This document shows, one piece after another, positions 1 to 11,053 of a stretch of 64,000 bases of DNA. Position numbers and translations under genes: made by a program. The first letter of the stretch is position 1, and each line of letters starts with the position of its first letter. This DNA is from Oasisia sp. SBJ-2009 (taxonomy: Eukaryota > Annelida > Polychaeta > Sabellida > Siboglinidae): assembly GCA_964017155.1 (NCBI GenBank), contig OZ024861.1:16797783-16861782 (forward strand), read 5' to 3'. A model generated the notes under the pieces. It ran no database searches. It was not told the DNA's origin and was given only the letters and a program-made list of their open reading frames with translations.

Positions 1-1740
1 AAAAACTGTTAGAATTTTTCCGAACAACAAACCTTGGATCACTAAAGAATTAAAAGGTAGTATCCTAAATGAGAAAAAACATGCGTTTCTGAATGGAGAT
101 TGTACATTAGTTAGAGGGATAAACAAAGAATTCAGAAGTAAATTGAAACTAGCCAAACTGCAGTACAAAGACAACGTTAAGCGTAAACTCTTATGTGGTA
201 ATGCCAGCGATGCATGGAAGGGTCTTAGCATGATGACGGGCAGAACTCGTAAAGAACAGCCTTTGGTATCTGACAATCCAATCCAGCAAAGTTTCAAATG
301 ATTTAAACAGGTTCTGTGCCAGAAACTACAATACAGATTATAGTAATGAATGTAATGTACTATGTCAAACAATGAGCTCCAGCCCTGTAACACTGGTCGA
401 AAATGATGTTGTCAGATGTTTCTCACGTATTAAACCCAAACAAAGCACACGGGCCCGATGGCTTGAGAGGCCGTGTTATGAAAGTTTGTGCGGATCAGCC
501 ATGGTTCTTTTTTCACAAGGTTTTTCCAATTGCTCTTAAACACACATTCTATGCCTCGCTCGTGGAAACAATCCACTATTATGCCCATTGCAAAAAAAAA
601 CTGGCGCTAGAGAATTTAATGACTTTCGACCAGTGGCACTCACATCCACATATATTATTGCTAAATGCATGGAGAGACTTGTATGTAACTGATTAAGTAT
701 GTGGCCAATCACATGGATCCCCTACAGTTTGCATATAGAGCTAAGAGAGGAGTAGAGAACGCAACATTAACTCTGTTCAACTTAATTGCCAGTCACCTAG
801 ACACTTCTGGTGCTACCGTCCGTGTCCTATTTATTTACTTTTAGACATCTTTCAATACAATACAACCAAATGTTCTGATTAAGAAGTTGTTGAACCTTGA
901 GGTAAATCCTTATTCTATGGATTAGACAGTGTCTATGTGATCGGCCACAGCACGTCAGATTGAACGGCTCTCTGTGCACAAATCCCGTGTTGTCAGATGA
1001 AATCGTAGTAAATACCGGAGCTCCACAAGTATACGTCCTTTCAACAATAATTCTGTTTTCCATTTATACGAACGACATATCTTGTAGCAATTCCTTTCTT
1101 GCCCTGATCAAATATGCAGATGATATGGCACTTGTAGGCTAAAGGATGAATGATCTCTTTTTGAGTATCGTCTCCAAATTGATGCGTTAGCTTCTCAGTT
1201 TACCTCCAGCTTTCTTAAACTGAATACAACTAAAACTAAAGAGTTAATGTTTGGATGAGGAAGGATTAATCAGACACCGAAACCGATATTGATAGATAAT
1301 CAAGAAGTAGAAATAGTCAAGAGCTCCAAGTATCTAGATACTGTACTTGATGAAAGGGTGTCATTCTGTGTCATTCTCATGTCGATTATGTATACAAGAG
1401 AGCCCAACAACGACTTCTTCTACTGAGAAAGCTGAAAAGCTTTGATGTTAGCCAACACATTCTCCAACTTGTCTACAGAAGTTTGACAGAGAGCGTTCTT
1501 TCTTTTAATGTAATTACATGGTATCGCAATGTCAGTGGAAAAAATAAAGAAAACTTGCTCGCGTAGTTAACACAGCAAGCACGTTAATTGGCAACGATCA
1601 AAAACAGCTGTCCAGCAGATATAAAGGTGCACTGAAAAGGAAATCCACACAAATTCTCTATGATCTTGCCCATCCTCTGAATCAAGCCTTTCAGAAACTG
1701 CCATCTGCTAAAAGATAATGCTCTGTTTTCAACGAGTCAT
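1..1740 (+). mobile_element. Decayed non-LTR retrotransposon (LINE), ORF2 reverse transcriptase to C-terminus
   Basis: Translating the + strand across several frames gives the order of a CR1/L2-type LINE ORF2. It starts with a linker (PWITKELK, NKEFRSKLKLAK, DAWKGL), followed by the RT entry motif PNKAHGPDGL near 433-465. Next come SFxxFRPVAL-like and LDPLQFAY-like remains at 600-740, and LNGSLCTNPVLSDEIVVNTGAPQ near 960-1026. The catalytic YADD is at 1113-1124. The tail contains AQQRLLLLRKLKSFDVSQHI (about 1400-1460) and ALKRKSTQILYDLAHPLNQAF (about 1630-1695). No endonuclease domain is visible, because the window starts inside the element. Frameshifts and stops are frequent, for example at 300, 490, 690, 1140 and 1255, so no intact protein can be made. 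The longest open pieces are 403-696 and 960-1142. The clade name is from motif memory and is not certain; LINE identity is. Confidence 0.9.
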
Positions 1741-1781
1741 TAATAAATGTTTACATTTTATGTGTCTCATATTCTTATGGT

Positions 1782-2042
1782 ACCGGCCATGGTCAGTGTA
1801 TTGCCCATGACGTGTGCCTGTGCGAGTCCGGGTGGCTGGACAACAGCTGTTCGACGCCGGACTGTACCGCCCAGAACGTCTGCCCCAATCACGGGAACTT
1901 GCTCATGTCATCCGGGTTACGAATGAACGAACTATAGCGCCAACACTGAGTGTACGCTTCTAGACAACTGCAATGGACATGGACTCTGCCTAGTTGAACC
2001 ACAATTAAAGGACGAAAACAAACAAAGTGCGGTGAAATGCAG
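1782..2042 (+). pseudogene. Broken EGF-like repeat exon (fragment of an extracellular multi-EGF protein)
   Basis: The + strand encodes tandem EGF-like cysteine patterns. First comes GHGQCIAHDVCLCESGW followed by NSC, then DCTAQNVCPNHG, and after a frame change DNCNGHGLCLVEP. This spacing is typical of extracellular matrix or signalling proteins with EGF arrays such as tenascin-like proteins. The fragment ends at a textbook splice donor (CAG|GTAAGT, GT at 2043). The frame is broken near 1894-1898 by what looks like one extra base, and the continuing frame meets a TGA at 1924-1926. The 5' end lacks the leading cysteine and an acceptor AG, and it lies about 40 bp past the end of the LINE. The exon therefore seems cut on its left side by that element. 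It could be a dead exon of a larger gene or a pseudogene piece. No other EGF exon is visible in the window. Confidence 0.7.
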
Positions 2043-2078
2043 GTAAGTTAACCAGAAATGTTTACATGAATTAATTTA

Positions 2079-2410
2079 GTAAAGCAGGGCTCGAAATTCG
2101 TCGAATTATCTACTTGTCCGCCGAATAAGTAGAAGTAAAACTTCACTTACCCATACAACAATTAACTTGCCCCAGTATCAAATAGATGTCAAGTGTTGTA
2201 TTTATTTACCGACAGTAGTACATTTACTGAAGACATTTATATAATTATGTGAAATGTGTAAGAGAATGGAGTGTTAGGTAATGATTACAAGTCCTATTTG
2301 CAAGCAACTAAGTTGACCTACGGACAACATGTAGTGGCAATTTCACTTGTCCGGTGGCAAATCTTATTGTCACAGGCTGGTGGACAAGCGGAATGTCGAG
2401 CCCTGTAAAG
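2079..2410. mobile_element. MITE, about 320 bp, with terminal inverted repeats and 6-bp target duplication
   Basis: The element at 2085-2404 begins CAGGGCTCGAAATTCG and ends CGGAATGTCGAGCCCT, which form imperfect terminal inverted repeats of about 15 bp. A second inverted block just inside both ends shares CTTGTCC. The flanks carry the duplicated hexamer GTAAAG at 2079-2084 and 2405-2410. There is no coding sequence, so it would be non-autonomous and need a transposase in trans. The terminal sequence resembles hAT-type ends (CAGGG), but hAT elements make 8-bp duplications, so the superfamily is left open. It lies in what would be the intron after the EGF exon. Confidence 0.75.
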
Positions 2411-2569
2411 GTAGAGCAACATTAACGAAGATGCCTCTCAAATTAAACATTTCGTACTTCATAGATTACATTTATTTAACAAACAATAAACTTGACTAGT
2501 ATTCACGTTCTTAGTATCAAGGAACGCATCTATATACATGCGGTTTCGTGTGATTTTTGTGTATGAAAT
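2411..2569. other. Unique spacer with no gene seen
   Basis: AT-rich spacer between the MITE and the TG microsatellite. No coding potential, splice pair or repeat is visible. Confidence 0.6.
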
Positions 2570-2673
2570 GTGCGTGTTCGTGTGCGTGTGCGAGGGCCTG
2601 TGTACGTATGTGAGTGTGTGTGTGAGTGCGTGAGTGTTTGTGTGTGTGACACTGTGTGTGTGTGCGTGTGCGT

Positions 2674-2716
<43 letters not shown>

Positions 2717-2727
2717 TGCGTGAATGT

Positions 2728-2812
<85 letters not shown>

Positions 2813-2946
2813 TGTAGGTGGGTGTGTGGGTGTGGGTGTGGGTGTGCGTGTTCGTGTGCCTGTGCGTGTGCTTGTGTACGTATGTGAGTGTGTGTGTGTG
2901 TGAGTGCGTGAGTGTTTGTGTGTGTGTGCAGTGTGTGTGTGTGTGT
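2570..2946. repeat. Compound (TG)n microsatellite at the 5' edge of the macrosatellite
   Basis: About 375 bp of TG dinucleotides, interrupted by GC, GA and GGG variants (TGCG, TGAG, GGGTG). The purest run is about 2728-2808. Open frames on both strands here are products of the dinucleotide. The first macrosatellite base follows immediately at 2947, so this tract marks the array boundary. Confidence 0.97.
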
Positions 2947-3935
2947 CCGACCAGGCCCGATTATGTGAAGATTGGCGACGCGGAACAGTCATTCCACAGT
3001 GGGTGAAGCGTTGTTTTTATCAAGTTATTTTATTTATATAACATGTTGAGGTAGATGATAATGTAGGCCGATCACTGGGAGAATCAAATCAAAAAGTGCA
3101 TGACATCGATACATGTATCACAGCTAATGCGAGTGGACATTAATTTTGATGTTGCAGTTCTCATAATCGAAACGTTTTACTCAGACGATTGATCGAGCTA
3201 TTTTTCACGCTATATGATGTATTTCAAGACTCGCAATGTCAAAATATGATGCAAAATAATGCACGTGAAATGAAACTTGTGTAAGAGGCCGAGATCGCAC
3301 CGCGGAAAGTAGCAGGCGTGATATATTTGGTCTAAAAATCAATGGAGAGAGTCTGACATTGTTGATTCTAATCGGTGTTATACGCCACGCACATTGACTT
3401 GCATCGTGCATAACAAGTACCCGAATGTCGCACAGGCCGCCGTACCATAATACAACTGTAGTCCTATGTGTGTACCTTATTGCGAAATAGGCTAGCGCAA
3501 GTAAAACATAGAAAGAACGAAGTAAAAGTGGAAGAAAGCGCCCCCCCCCCCCCCAGTTTGCTTAGATCAAAGGCGTCGCCATCTTGTAATTTGACGTCGC
3601 CGGGAACGAAAATGGCGCGTCTGCCGTATTGTCGTGACGTCACGGTATTGTTGTGGCGCGTCTTCCGGTTTGCCACCATTACTGTGCCGCGCAGCCGAAT
3701 GCTGGCGACAGATGCCAGTTTCTTTAGGGTAATCTCGACCGCATCGCGGAGGGATTTGCGTCTTTGACGTCAGTGGGGTGATGGAATGTGGGCATATGTA
3801 AACATTGAGCCTGCTGTTTTTAATTTTGTTAGACACCGTGCACATTGTAACGCTCTTTTATTGTTTTTTCTCAGGTGTCTGCGCCCGGTGAAGATACAGC
3901 GACACATGGCCGAAAACGTCTGGCAGCATTAATGA
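2947..3935 (+). repeat. Monomer M1, internally deleted (989 bp)
   Basis: First unit, starting at the end of the TG tract. About 1.25 kb is missing. The sequence passes at about 3302-3308 from the CCGCGGAAAGT region straight to AGCAGGCGTGATAT, which in full units lies about 1.25 kb further on. Almost no microhomology is visible at the join. Its poly-C tract is 14 bases at 3541. Its exon-like frame is broken by TAG next to the unit end (3941). Confidence 0.95.
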
Positions 3936-6180
3936 CCGACTAGGCCCGATTATGTGAAGATTGGCGACGCGGAACAGTCATTCGACAGTGGGTGAAGCGT
4001 TGTTTTTATCAAGTTATTTTATTTATATAACATGTTGAGGTAGATGATAATGTAGGCCGATCACTGGGAGAATCAAATCAACGAGTGCATGACATCGATA
4101 CATGTATCACAGCTAATGAGAGTGGACATTAGTTTTGATGTTGCAGTTCTCATAATCGAAACGTTTTACTCAGACGATTGATCGAGCTGTTTTTCACGCT
4201 ATATGATGTATTTCAAGACACGCAATGTCAAAATATGATGCAAAATAATGCACATCAAACGAAACTTGTGTAAGAGGCCGAGATCGCACCGAGGAAAGTA
4301 TCTTAACATATATATGCATAAGCACCATTCGCGCTGCGAATGCCACACACATTATCGCATGTACACATACACCCACTCAATACAGTTGAGTAGATGATTC
4401 TTTGACCGTCATGACACCAAGCACAACGCATTCATCTCGACTAGAAACAGCATACTTAGGAATCAGCATGCAAAGGCAACCTACACAAGTGCCTCTTTCT
4501 TTGCAATAGTGTATGTAACTCAAGAGTACGCATTTGACATGTCTTCTTTCAAAGACAAGGGTAGAGATCAGTCGATGTTTTGAGTCCCATATTTATTGCA
4601 GTCACACATATCTCGGCACGCAGATTTGTATCTAGGAAGTGACGGAGTTCGAATGCATATGTTGATACATTGCCTTGAAAACAACAGCATATGCTACAGT
4701 GATCAGTGCCAACAGGCCAGCTCTTTGGCCATGTCATGAGCGCTATGCCGACACACAGGTAACGCCAAAGGCTAGACATAACAGCGATGGAGAAGAGCCA
4801 TACGAGAAAACAAAGGTTGCTCCAAACTACCCAGACAACTACGAAATGATATACTAGACATGCGTGGGGTTCATCACTACTCGCGCGTCGCATTCTCAGA
4901 GGGTCTGTGTCGCTCACACGTCGGTCTCAAGTAGGAAGACCTGAAACCAAAGAGCAGACATGTCGCAAGTTCAATTTGAAAACGAAACCACAAAGCAGCT
5001 AACAGGCAATGGTCGCATCATATAATCATTGATGTTGAGCTAGCTACATACATTGTACGTCCTACAAAGCGTATTACACTACAGAGTAAATATAGATTGT
5101 ATGCGAACGAACGTCTTTTATCGTATGGAATGGCATATAATGCTTCAGATACATCTTTGCGCAGCCTGCATACAGCCCTCGTGGCGTCGCCGTTAACACG
5201 TTTTAGAGTTCCAGATCGCAGAGAGTAGATTGCCAACACAATGAAGGGAACTTCTGTCGTTGAGTGTAGTAGTTTGAAGCTCAGCAGTACGAATGTTAAA
5301 TTATATACTGTCCAAACGTCTATTTGCCTAGGCATAGGTGGAAAGCTGCTTGAGACATTGAGACAACTCATCGAAGAGTGGTATGCACCATATATACAGT
5401 GTACTGTGAATGAGAACAAGAATATGAATATTCTGTTCGATTTCCGACAAGAATTAGGCACTTGCGTAGAATGCAAGCCAACCTCAATTGCTCCTACGTT
5501 TGAAACTTCATTACGAGAGGCGCGGGTAGGTTAGTGTAGTGGTTTTAATACGCGCGGACGCAGCAGGCGTGATACATTTGGTCTAAAAATCAATGGAGAG
5601 AGTCTGACATTGTTGATTCTAATCGGTGTTATACGACACGCACATTTACTTGCATCGTGCATAAAAAGTACCCGAATGTCGCACACGCCGTCGTACCATA
5701 ATACAACTGTAGTCCTATGTGTGTACCTTATTGCGAAATAGGCTAGCGTAAGTAAAACATAGAAAGAACGAAGTAAAAGTGGAAGAAAGCGCCCCCCCCC
5801 AAGTTTGCTTAGATCAAAGGCGTCGCCAGCTTGAAATTTGACGTCGCCGTGAACGAAAATGGCGCGTCTGCCGTATTGTCGTGACGTCACGGTATTGTTG
5901 TGGAGCGTCTTCCGGTTTGCCGCCATTACTGTGCTGCGCAGCCGAATGCTGGCGACAGATGCCAGTTTCTTTAGGATAATCTCGACCGCATCGCGGTGGG
6001 ATTTGCGTCTTTGAAGCGTGGGGTGAAGGAATGTGGGCATATGTAAGCATTGAGCATGATGTTTTTAATTGTGTTAGACACCGTGCACATTGTAACGCTC
6101 TTTTATTGTTTTTTCTCAGGTGTCTGCGCCCTGTGAAGATACAGCGACACATGGCCGAAAACGTCTGGCAGCATTACTGA
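3936..6180 (+). repeat. Monomer M2 (2,245 bp)
   Basis: Full unit. Private changes include an extra TATG near 4511 and an extra TA in the ATATATACAG run near 5394. The downstream half shares GTAAATATAGA and the GGCGTCGCCG variant with M16 and M19-M21. Confidence 0.95.
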
Positions 6181-8421
6181 CCGACCAGGCCCGATTATGT
6201 GAAGATTGGCGACGCGGAACAGTCATTTGACAGTGGGTGAACCGTTGTTTTTATCAAGTTATTTTATTTATATAACATGTTGAGGTAGATGATAATGTAG
6301 GCCGATCACTGGGAGAATCAAATCAACGAGTGCATGACATCGATACATGTATCACAGCAAATGCGAGTGGACATTAGTTTTGATGTTGCAGTTCTAATAA
6401 TCGAAACGTTTTACTCAGACGATTGATCGAGCTATTTTTCACGCTATATGATGTATTTCAAGACACGCAATGTCAAAATATGATGCAAAATAATGCACAT
6501 GAAATGAAACTTGTGTAAGAGGCCGAGATCGCACCGCGGAAAGTATCTTAACACATATATGCATAAGCACCATTCGCGCGGCGAATGCCACACACATTAT
6601 CGCATGTACACATACACCCACTCAATACAGTTGAGTAGATGATTCTTTGACCGTCATGACACCATGCACAACGCATTCATCTCGACTGGAAACAGCATAC
6701 TTAGGAATCAGCTTGCAAAGGAAACCTACACAAGTGCCTCTTTCTTTGCAATAGTGTAACTCAAGGGTACGCATTTGACATGTCTTCCTTCAAAGACAAG
6801 TGTATAGATCAATCGATGTTTTGAGACCCATATTTATTGCAGTCACACATATATCGGCACGCAGATTTGTATCTAGGAAGTGACGGAATTCGAATGCATA
6901 TGTTGATACATTGCCTTGAAAACAATAGCATATGCTACAGTGATCAGTGCCAACAGGCCAGCTGTTTGGCCATGTCATGAGCGCTATGCCGACAAACAGG
7001 TAACGCCAAAGGCTAGACATAACAGCGATGGAGAAGAGCCATACGAGAAAACAAAGGTTGTTCGAAACTACCCAGACAACTACGAAATTATATACTAGAC
7101 ATGCGTGGGGTTCATCACTACTCGCGCGTCGCATTCTCAGAGGGTCTGTGTCGCTCTCACGTCGGTCTCAAATAGGAAGACCTGAAACGAAAGAGCAGAC
7201 ATGTCGCAAGTTCAATATGAAAACGAAACCACAAATGAACTAACAGGCAATGGTCGCATCATATAATCATTGATGTTGAGCTAGCTACACACATTGTACG
7301 TCCTACAAAGCGTATTACACTACAGAGTAAATCTAGACAGTATGCGAACGAACGTCTTTTATCGCATGGAATGGCATATAATGCTTCAGATACATCTTTG
7401 CGCAGCCTGCATACAGCCCTCGTGGCGTAGCCGTTAACACGTTTTAGAGTTCCAGATCGCAGAGAGTAGATTGCCAACACAATCAAAGGAATTGCTGTCG
7501 TTGAGTGTAGTAGTTTGTAGCTCAGCAGTACGAATGTTAAATTAGATACTGTCCAAACGTCTATTTGCCTAGGCATAGGTGGAAAGCTGCTTGAGACATT
7601 GAGACAACTCATCGAAGAGTGGTATGCACCATATACAGTGTACTGTGAATGAGAACAAGAATATGAATATTCTGTTCGATTTCAGACAAGAATTAGGCAC
7701 TTGCGTAGAATGCAAGCCAACCTCAATTGCTCCTACGTTTGAAAGTTCATTACGAGAGGCGCGGGTAGGGTAGTGTAGTGGTCTTAATACGCGCGGACGC
7801 AGCAGGCGTGATATATTTGGTCTAAAAATCAATGGAGAGAGTCTGACATTGTTGAATCTAATCGGTGTTATACGCCACGCACATTGACTTGAATCGTGCA
7901 TACAAAGAACCCGAATGTCGCACAGGCCGTCGTACCATAATACAACTGTAGTCCTATGTGTGTACCTTATTGCGAAATAGGCTAGCGTAAGTAAAACATA
8001 GAAAGAACGAAGTAAAAGTGGAAGAAAGCGCCCCCCCCCCCGTTTGCTTAGATCAAAGGCGTCGCCATCTTGAAATTTGACGTCGCCGTGAACGAAAATG
8101 GCGCGTCAGCCGTATTGACGTGACGTCACGGTATTGTTGTGGCGCGTCTTCCGGTTTGCCGCCATTACTGTGCAGCGCAGCCGAATGCTGGCGACAGATG
8201 CCAGTTTCTTTAACGTAATCTTGACCGCATCGCGGTGGGATTTGCGTCTTTGACGCCAGTGGGGTGAAGGAATGTGGGCATATGTAAGCATTGAGCCTGC
8301 TGTTTTTAATTTTGTTAGACACCGTGCACATTGTAACGCTCTTTTATTGTTTTTTCTCAGGTTTCTGCGCCCGATGAAGATACAGCGACACATGGCCGAA
8401 AATGTCTGGCAGCACTACTAT
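6181..8421 (+). repeat. Monomer M3 (2,241 bp)
   Basis: Full unit without insertion. The middle part shares the CAGCTGTTTGGCC variant with M7 and M14. Poly-C tract is 11 bases. Confidence 0.95.
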
Positions 8422-11053
8422 CCCACCAGGCCCGATCATGTGGAGATTGGCGACGCGGAACAGTCATTCGACAGTGGGTGAAGCGTTGTTTTTATCAAGT
8501 TATTTTATTTATATAACATGTTGAGGTAGATGATAATGTAGGCCGATCACTGGGAGAATCAAATCAACGAGTGCTTGAAATCGACACATGTATCAAAGAT
8601 AATGCGAGTGGACATTAGTTTTGATGTTGCAGTTCTCATAATCGAAACGTTTTACTCAGACGATTAATCGAGCTATTTTTCACGCTATATGATGTATTTC
8701 AAGACACGCAATGTCAAAATATGATGCAAAATAATGCACATGAAACGAAACTTGTGTAAGAGGCCGAGATCGCACCGCGGAAAGTATCTTAACACATATA
8801 TGCTTAAGCACAATTCGCGCGGCGAAAGCCACACACATTATCGCACGTACACATACACCCACTCAATACAGTTGAGTAGATGAATCTTTGACCGTCATGA
8901 CAACGCATTCATCTCGACTGGAAACAGCATACTTAGGAATCAGCATGCAAAGGCAACCTACACAAGTGCCTCTTTCTTTGCAATAGTGTAACTCAAGGGT
9001 ACGCATTTGACATGTCTTCCTTCAAAGACAAGTGTAGAGATCATTCGATGTTTTGAGACCCATATTAATTGCAGTCACACGTATCTCGGCACGCAGATTT
9101 GTATTTAGGTAGTGACGGAGTTCGAATGCATATGTTGATGCATTGCCTTGAAAACAACAGCATATGCTACAGTGATCAGTGCCAACAGGCCAGCTCTTTG
9201 GCCATGTCATGAGCGCTATGCCGACAAACAGGTAACGCCAAAGGCTAGACATAACAGCGATGGCGAAGAGCCATACGAGAAAACAAAGGTTGTTCCAAAC
9301 TACCCAGACAACTACGAAATTATATACTAGACATGCGTGGGGTTCATCACTACCCGCGCGTCGCATTCTCAGAGGGTCTGTGTCGCTCTCACGTCGGTCT
9401 CAAATAGGAAGACCTGAAACGAAAGAGCAGACATGTCGCAAGTTCAATATGAAAACGAAACCACAAATCAACTAACAGGCAATGGTCGCATCATATAATC
9501 ATTGATGTTGAGCTAGATACACACATTGTACGTCCTACAAAGCGTATTACACTACAGAGTAAATCTAGACAGTATGCGAACGAACGTCTTTTATCGCATG
9601 GAATGGCACATCATGCTTCAGATACATCTTTGCGCAGCCTGCATACAGCCCTCGTGGCGTAGCCGTTAACACGTTTTAGAGTTCCAGATCGCAGAGAGTA
9701 GATTGCCAACACAATGAAAGGAATTGCTGTCGTTGAGTGTAGTAGTTTGAAGCTCAGCAGTACGAATGTTAAATTAGATACTGTCCAAACGTCTCTTTGC
9801 CTAGGCATAGGTGGAAAGCTGCTTCAGACATTGAGACAACTCATCGAAGAGTGGTATGCACCATATACAGTGTACTGTGAATGAGAACACGAATATGAAT
9901 ATTCTTTTCGATTTCCGACAAGAAGTAGGCACTTGCGTAGAATGCAAGCCAACCTCAATTGCTCCTACGTTTGAAACTTCATCACGAGAGCCGCGGGTAT
10001 GGTATTGTAGTGGTTTTAATACGCGCGGACGCAGCAGGCGTGATATATTTGGTCGAAAAATCAATGGAGAGAGTCTGACATTGTTGAATCTAATCGGTGT
10101 TATACGCCACGTACATTGACTTGAATCGTGCATACAAAGTACCCGAATGTCGCACAGGCCGTCGTACCATATTACAACTGTAGTCCTATGTGTGTACCTT
10201 ATTGCGAAATAGACTAGTGCAAGTAAAAGAAGAAGAAGAACAAGAAATTTTTTTTTTTATTTGACCATTATTTAAAAACAATACAGACATACGCGTTATC
10301 CATGTCATACATAAATAATCAGAACAATACAAACATAAAAAAATTATAGCAAACATGGTAATAATGCGTATAATTAACAATAACAATATGGGGTCAGGAG
10401 ACTCCTCTAAGACCAGGCTAGTCGCTATTTAGGAGCTACCTATCCGAAAATTTAACGTACATAATAATTTCGTTATCTAGAACAAATTCTTCCAGAAATA
10501 AACCAAAAAAATATCACCAAACATATATAATATGAAGATGCTTGTGTGCCGCTGACAAGATTATTGTATTTCAAGTAGAAAGGCTCTGTTTTTAAATATA
10601 AATACTGAATGAAGTTTTTAGTAAAACATAGAAATAACGAAGTAAAAGTGGAAGAAAGCGCCCCCCCCCCCCCAGTTTGCTTAGATCAAAGGCGTCGCCA
10701 TCTTGAAATTTGACGTCGCCGTGAACGAAAATGGCGCGTCAGCCGTATTGTCGTGACGTCACGGTATTGTTGTGGCGCGTCTTCCGGTTTGCCGCCATTA
10801 CTGTGCCGCGCAGCCGAATGCTGGCGATAGATGCCAGTTTCATTAGGGTAATCTCGACCGCATCGCGGTGGGATTTGCGTCTTTGACGCCAGTGGGGTGA
10901 AGGAATGTGGGCATATGTAAGCATTGAGCCTGCTTTTTTTATTTTGTTAGACACCGTGCACATTGTAACGCTCTTTTATTGTTTTTTCTCAGGTGTCTGC
11001 GCCCGGTGAAAATACAGCGACACATGGCCGAAAACGTCTGGCAGAATTACTGA
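8422..11053 (+). repeat. Monomer M4 with LINE insertion (2,632 bp)
   Basis: Full unit interrupted by the LINE fragment at 10229-10619. It starts with the CCCACCAGG...CATGTGGAGATTGG variant. It carries a 9-bp deletion at about 8898 (CATGACAACGC) that only M5 shares. Confidence 0.95.
10222..10626 (-). mobile_element. 5'-truncated LINE 3' end inserted in M4
   Basis: 391 bp (10229-10619) absent from most monomers, flanked by the duplicated heptamer AGTAAAA (10222-10228 and 10620-10626). Read on the - strand it ends GGTCAAATAAA followed by an A run. That is a polyadenylation signal and tail, as expected of a retroposed LINE 3' end. A short GAA-rich stretch follows the tail. No reverse-transcriptase motif is present in so short a piece, so the family is not assigned. 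A SINE is less likely because no tRNA-like head is seen. Confidence 0.7.

Noticed and set aside
2459..2992. Frames of HTHT and VCVC repeats over the TG tract (also at 62200-62676)
   Set aside because: Dinucleotide repeat translation.
3040..3062. TGAGGTAG, the seed of let-7 microRNA, in most monomers
   Set aside because: The rest of the let-7 sequence is absent and the following 80 bases do not fold back on it.
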